Of a DNA stretch of 29,828 nucleotides, positions 28,095 through 29,828 are shown in pieces; the first letter of the stretch is position 1; each line of letters starts with the position of its first letter. Source of the stretch: a virus; the IMG/VR virus record IMGVR_UViG_3300044712_002337, positions 146,564 through 176,391 of that record. One strand, 5' to 3'. The translations under genes were made by a program, and so were the position numbers. The notes beneath the pieces were generated by a model, which saw only the letters and a program-made list of their open reading frames with translations, did no database searches and was not told where the DNA came from.

Positions 28095-29828
28095 TCAACT
28101 CCGCAGGGTGGCCCCCGGCACCCGGTCGGTGATGGCCTGGTGGACGAGCTCCTCGGCCATCTTCTTGAACGCCCCCTCGGCCGCCCGGAACGCCTCCAGC
28201 CCGTTGTGGGTGTGCGTGTGCTGGACGGTCGCCTTCAGCTCGATTTCCTCGGGCAGCTTCTCCAGCGCCTCGGCCAGCTTGTCCGCCTTCGGGGCGAACC
28301 CGGCCAGGGCGGCGGCCAGCGGGTCGGCCTTCTGGGCGAACTCCCGCAGGGCCTCGCCCAGCTTCGAGTCGACCGCCGGCCCGCCCGTGCCCCCCTGGCC
28401 GCTGTTCGCCTGGGCCAGGTTGCCCGCCCCGATCCGCTGGGCGGCCTGCCGGTTCAGCACGAACTCGCCGCCCTCCAGGAGGGCCGGGGTCTTGTCCCCG
28501 AGGGCGCTTCCGGGGACCGGGCCGCCGCTGGCGAACCGCCACACCGGCCCCACCTGGCGGGCCCCCGGGGCCGCCGCGGCCAGGTCCTGCTCGGGGGAGG
28601 TGGGGTTCCGCCACCGCCGCCAGGCCGCCTCCGCCCGGTCCCGCCGGGCCCCCTCGGCCGCGGCCGCCTGGGCGCGGGACAGGCTCCGCCGGCGGCGGGC
28701 GTCCCCCCGGTCCCCCAGCCGGCGGTCGGCGAACTGCCGGAGCAGGTCGCTCCGCTCCGGGTTGTCGGCCCGGGCGGCGTACCCCTCGTTGGCCAGCCGG
28801 CCGGTGCCCGAGTCGTCGCCGGCGAAGGCGTCGGCCGCCAGGGCCCGCCGGGCGAAGTCCCGCTGCTCGCTCCCGACCAGGGAGGCTTCGGCCCGCCGCC
28901 CCCGCCGCCGGTCCTTGGCGTCGAACGCCTGCTGGCCGAACGCCACCCCCAGCTCCCCGTCCCCGGCCCGCCCGGCCCGGTCGAGGGCGGCCAGCCCCCG
29001 CTCGCGGGCGCGGCGGTCGGCCCGGGCGGCCTCCTGGGCCTTCCACACCCCCACCCGCTTGTCCATCGCCCCCCGCGCCCGCGCCGGGGCGGACTCGGCC
29101 GTGGCCCGCCCGAGGTCGGCCGGGACGGCGTCCACCAGGGCCTGGTCCTGGGCCAGGGCGAGGGCGTCCCGCCGCGGGTCCTCCCCCACCACCCCGCCGG
29201 CGGCGAACCCCTTGGCCGCCCGCCACGGGTTCACCCGGTGGAGCGCCTGCCCGCCGGCGTGCAGGAGGGAGTCGACCAGCCCGCGGTTGGCGGCCACCGT
29301 CCCCTTGGGGATGACCGCCTCGCCCGGCTGGAGGACGGCCGGGACGGTGTCCACCCCCTTGGCCGGCACCCCGGCGTTGGTCCCGTCCCACCCGGCCGGG
29401 GGGACCGGGTACGGGGTGAGGGCGGCCGGCTCGACCACCCCGCCGGCGGCGAACCCCCGCACCGGGCCGACGAACGCGTTCCCCTCCTCCCGCGGCGGGC
29501 CGACGAGCTCGCCCCGCCCGCCCAGGGCGGCGTTGAACCGCCGCAGGGCGGCGGTGGCCTCGTCCAGCGCCTTGGAGTTTTCCGTCTGGCGGGCGGTCAG
29601 TCCGTCCAGCGTCTTCCCGCCGGTGAAGGCGGCCAGGGCGTCGGTCAGGGACTTCTGGCCGGCCGCCCCCAGCCCGAGCAGCTTGTCCCCGCCCACCCCG
29701 CCGGCGAGGGACAGCTCCCCCTTCAGGCGGTCGAGCTCCCGCCGGGCGTCCCGCCGCTCGCCCGTCTTCGGGTCCTCGGCCAGCCGGGTGGCCTCCTCGG
29801 CGGCACTGCGGGCGGCCGCCCGCAGTGC
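28095..29828 (-). CDS. Tail tape-measure protein, C-terminal part (N-terminus beyond right edge)
   Basis: The tape measure sets tail length and helps DNA pass into the cell. Only the last 577 residues are visible; the frame is open at the right edge. Telltale segments are GFAAGGVV twice, VDTVPAVLQPGEAVIPKG and, later, RFASGGPVPGSALGDKTPAL with EGGEFVLNRQAAQRIG. These are typical of tape-measure C-termini. The middle is rich in Arg, Ala and Glu and probably coiled coil. The end has TVQHTHTHNGLEAF. A start at 29696 (GTG) is not real, because the frame continues upstream of it. The gene is convergent with the membrane-protein gene. Confidence 0.9.
   Translation of the reverse strand, partial: ALRAAARSAAEEATRLAEDPKTGERRDARRELDRLKGELSLAGGVGGDKLLGLGAAGQKSLTDALAAFTGGKTLDGLTARQTENSKALDEATAALRRFNAALGGRGELVGPPREEGNAFVGPVRGFAAGGVVEPAALTPYPVPPAGWDGTNAGVPAKGVDTVPAVLQPGEAVIPKGTVAANRGLVDSLLHAGGQALHRVNPWRAAKGFAAGGVVGEDPRRDALALAQDQALVDAVPADLGRATAESAPARARGAMDKRVGVWKAQEAARADRRARERGLAALDRAGRAGDGELGVAFGQQAFDAKDRRRGRRAEASLVGSEQRDFARRALAADAFAGDDSGTGRLANEGYAARADNPERSDLLRQFADRRLGDRGDARRRRSLSRAQAAAAEGARRDRAEAAWRRWRNPTSPEQDLAAAAPGARQVGPVWRFASGGPVPGSALGDKTPALLEGGEFVLNRQAAQRIGAGNLAQANSGQGGTGGPAVDSKLGEALREFAQKADPLAAALAGFAPKADKLAEALEKLPEEIELKATVQHTHTHNGLEAFRAAEGAFKKMAEELVHQAITDRVPGATLRS
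29803..29828. repeat. Perfect 26-base palindrome at the right edge
   Basis: The last 26 bases, from GCACTGCG to CGCAGTGC, read identically on both strands. They lie inside the tape-measure coding sequence (ALRAAARSA). The window stops exactly where the palindrome ends, which may mean a fold-back or an assembly end. Confidence 0.6.

Noticed and set aside
1-29828. CRISPR arrays, insertion sequences, integrase or attachment sites
   Set aside because: No regularly spaced repeats, transposase-like protein with catalytic motif, integrase gene or tRNA-end duplication could be seen in the window.

Overview
This window reads as part of the genome of a tailed bacteriophage, or a prophage, of a very GC-rich bacterium. 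The phage call rests on a tape-measure protein with the usual glycine-rich C-terminal motifs, a 1230-residue tail-hub-like protein, further virion-type proteins, a phage-type SSB, a PhoH ATPase, a phage zinc-ribbon protein and an HNH homing endonuclease. Most genes overlap the next by 4 bases (ATGA, GTGA or TTGA). The host is not proven. The base composition and one small secreted Cys/Trp protein make me think of a Gemmata-like planctomycete, but that is inference.

Layout. (1) 1-2646, minus strand: a coupled four-gene run (a partial gene, an unknown gene, a P-loop NTPase and a small membrane protein), then a DGQHR/DndB-like gene with a clear sigma70-type promoter and a TTG start, then a small gene. 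(2) 2647-3433: gene-free and rich in hairpins. (3) 3434-15216, plus strand: two small genes, then ssb behind its own promoter, then a long run of overlapping genes. These are two GT-B glycosyltransferases, PhoH, a methyltransferase-like half protein, a Cys-cluster/GT-A fusion, a nucleotidyltransferase, several unknowns and an HTH protein, followed by a possible recombination gene and a zinc ribbon. (4) 15164-23735, mostly minus: small genes, a winged-helix gene, then a coupled trio of tail-hub-like protein, GT8-like glycosyltransferase and radical SAM enzyme, preceded by a virion protein. (5) 24086-25875, plus: two genes, the second virion-like. (6) 25878-26840, minus: an HNH endonuclease gene of visibly lower GC. 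(7) 26920-29828: a small gene, an XRE regulator, a membrane protein and the C-terminal part of the tape-measure protein, which runs off the right edge.

Two things stand out. First, a short repeat (a GC-rich hairpin followed directly by AT[G/T]TTAAAAGGG[G/T]GAAA) occurs about 13 times in both orientations. It lies mostly between genes, but four copies lie in frame inside genes. I do not know it from any described family. Second, the phage carries an unusually large sugar-handling gene set. One block is cotranscribed with ssb and phoH. The other is translationally coupled to a tail protein whose C-terminal part is Cys-rich. This suggests phage-encoded glycan synthesis or virion modification. 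The function is inferred; the gene order and motifs are seen.
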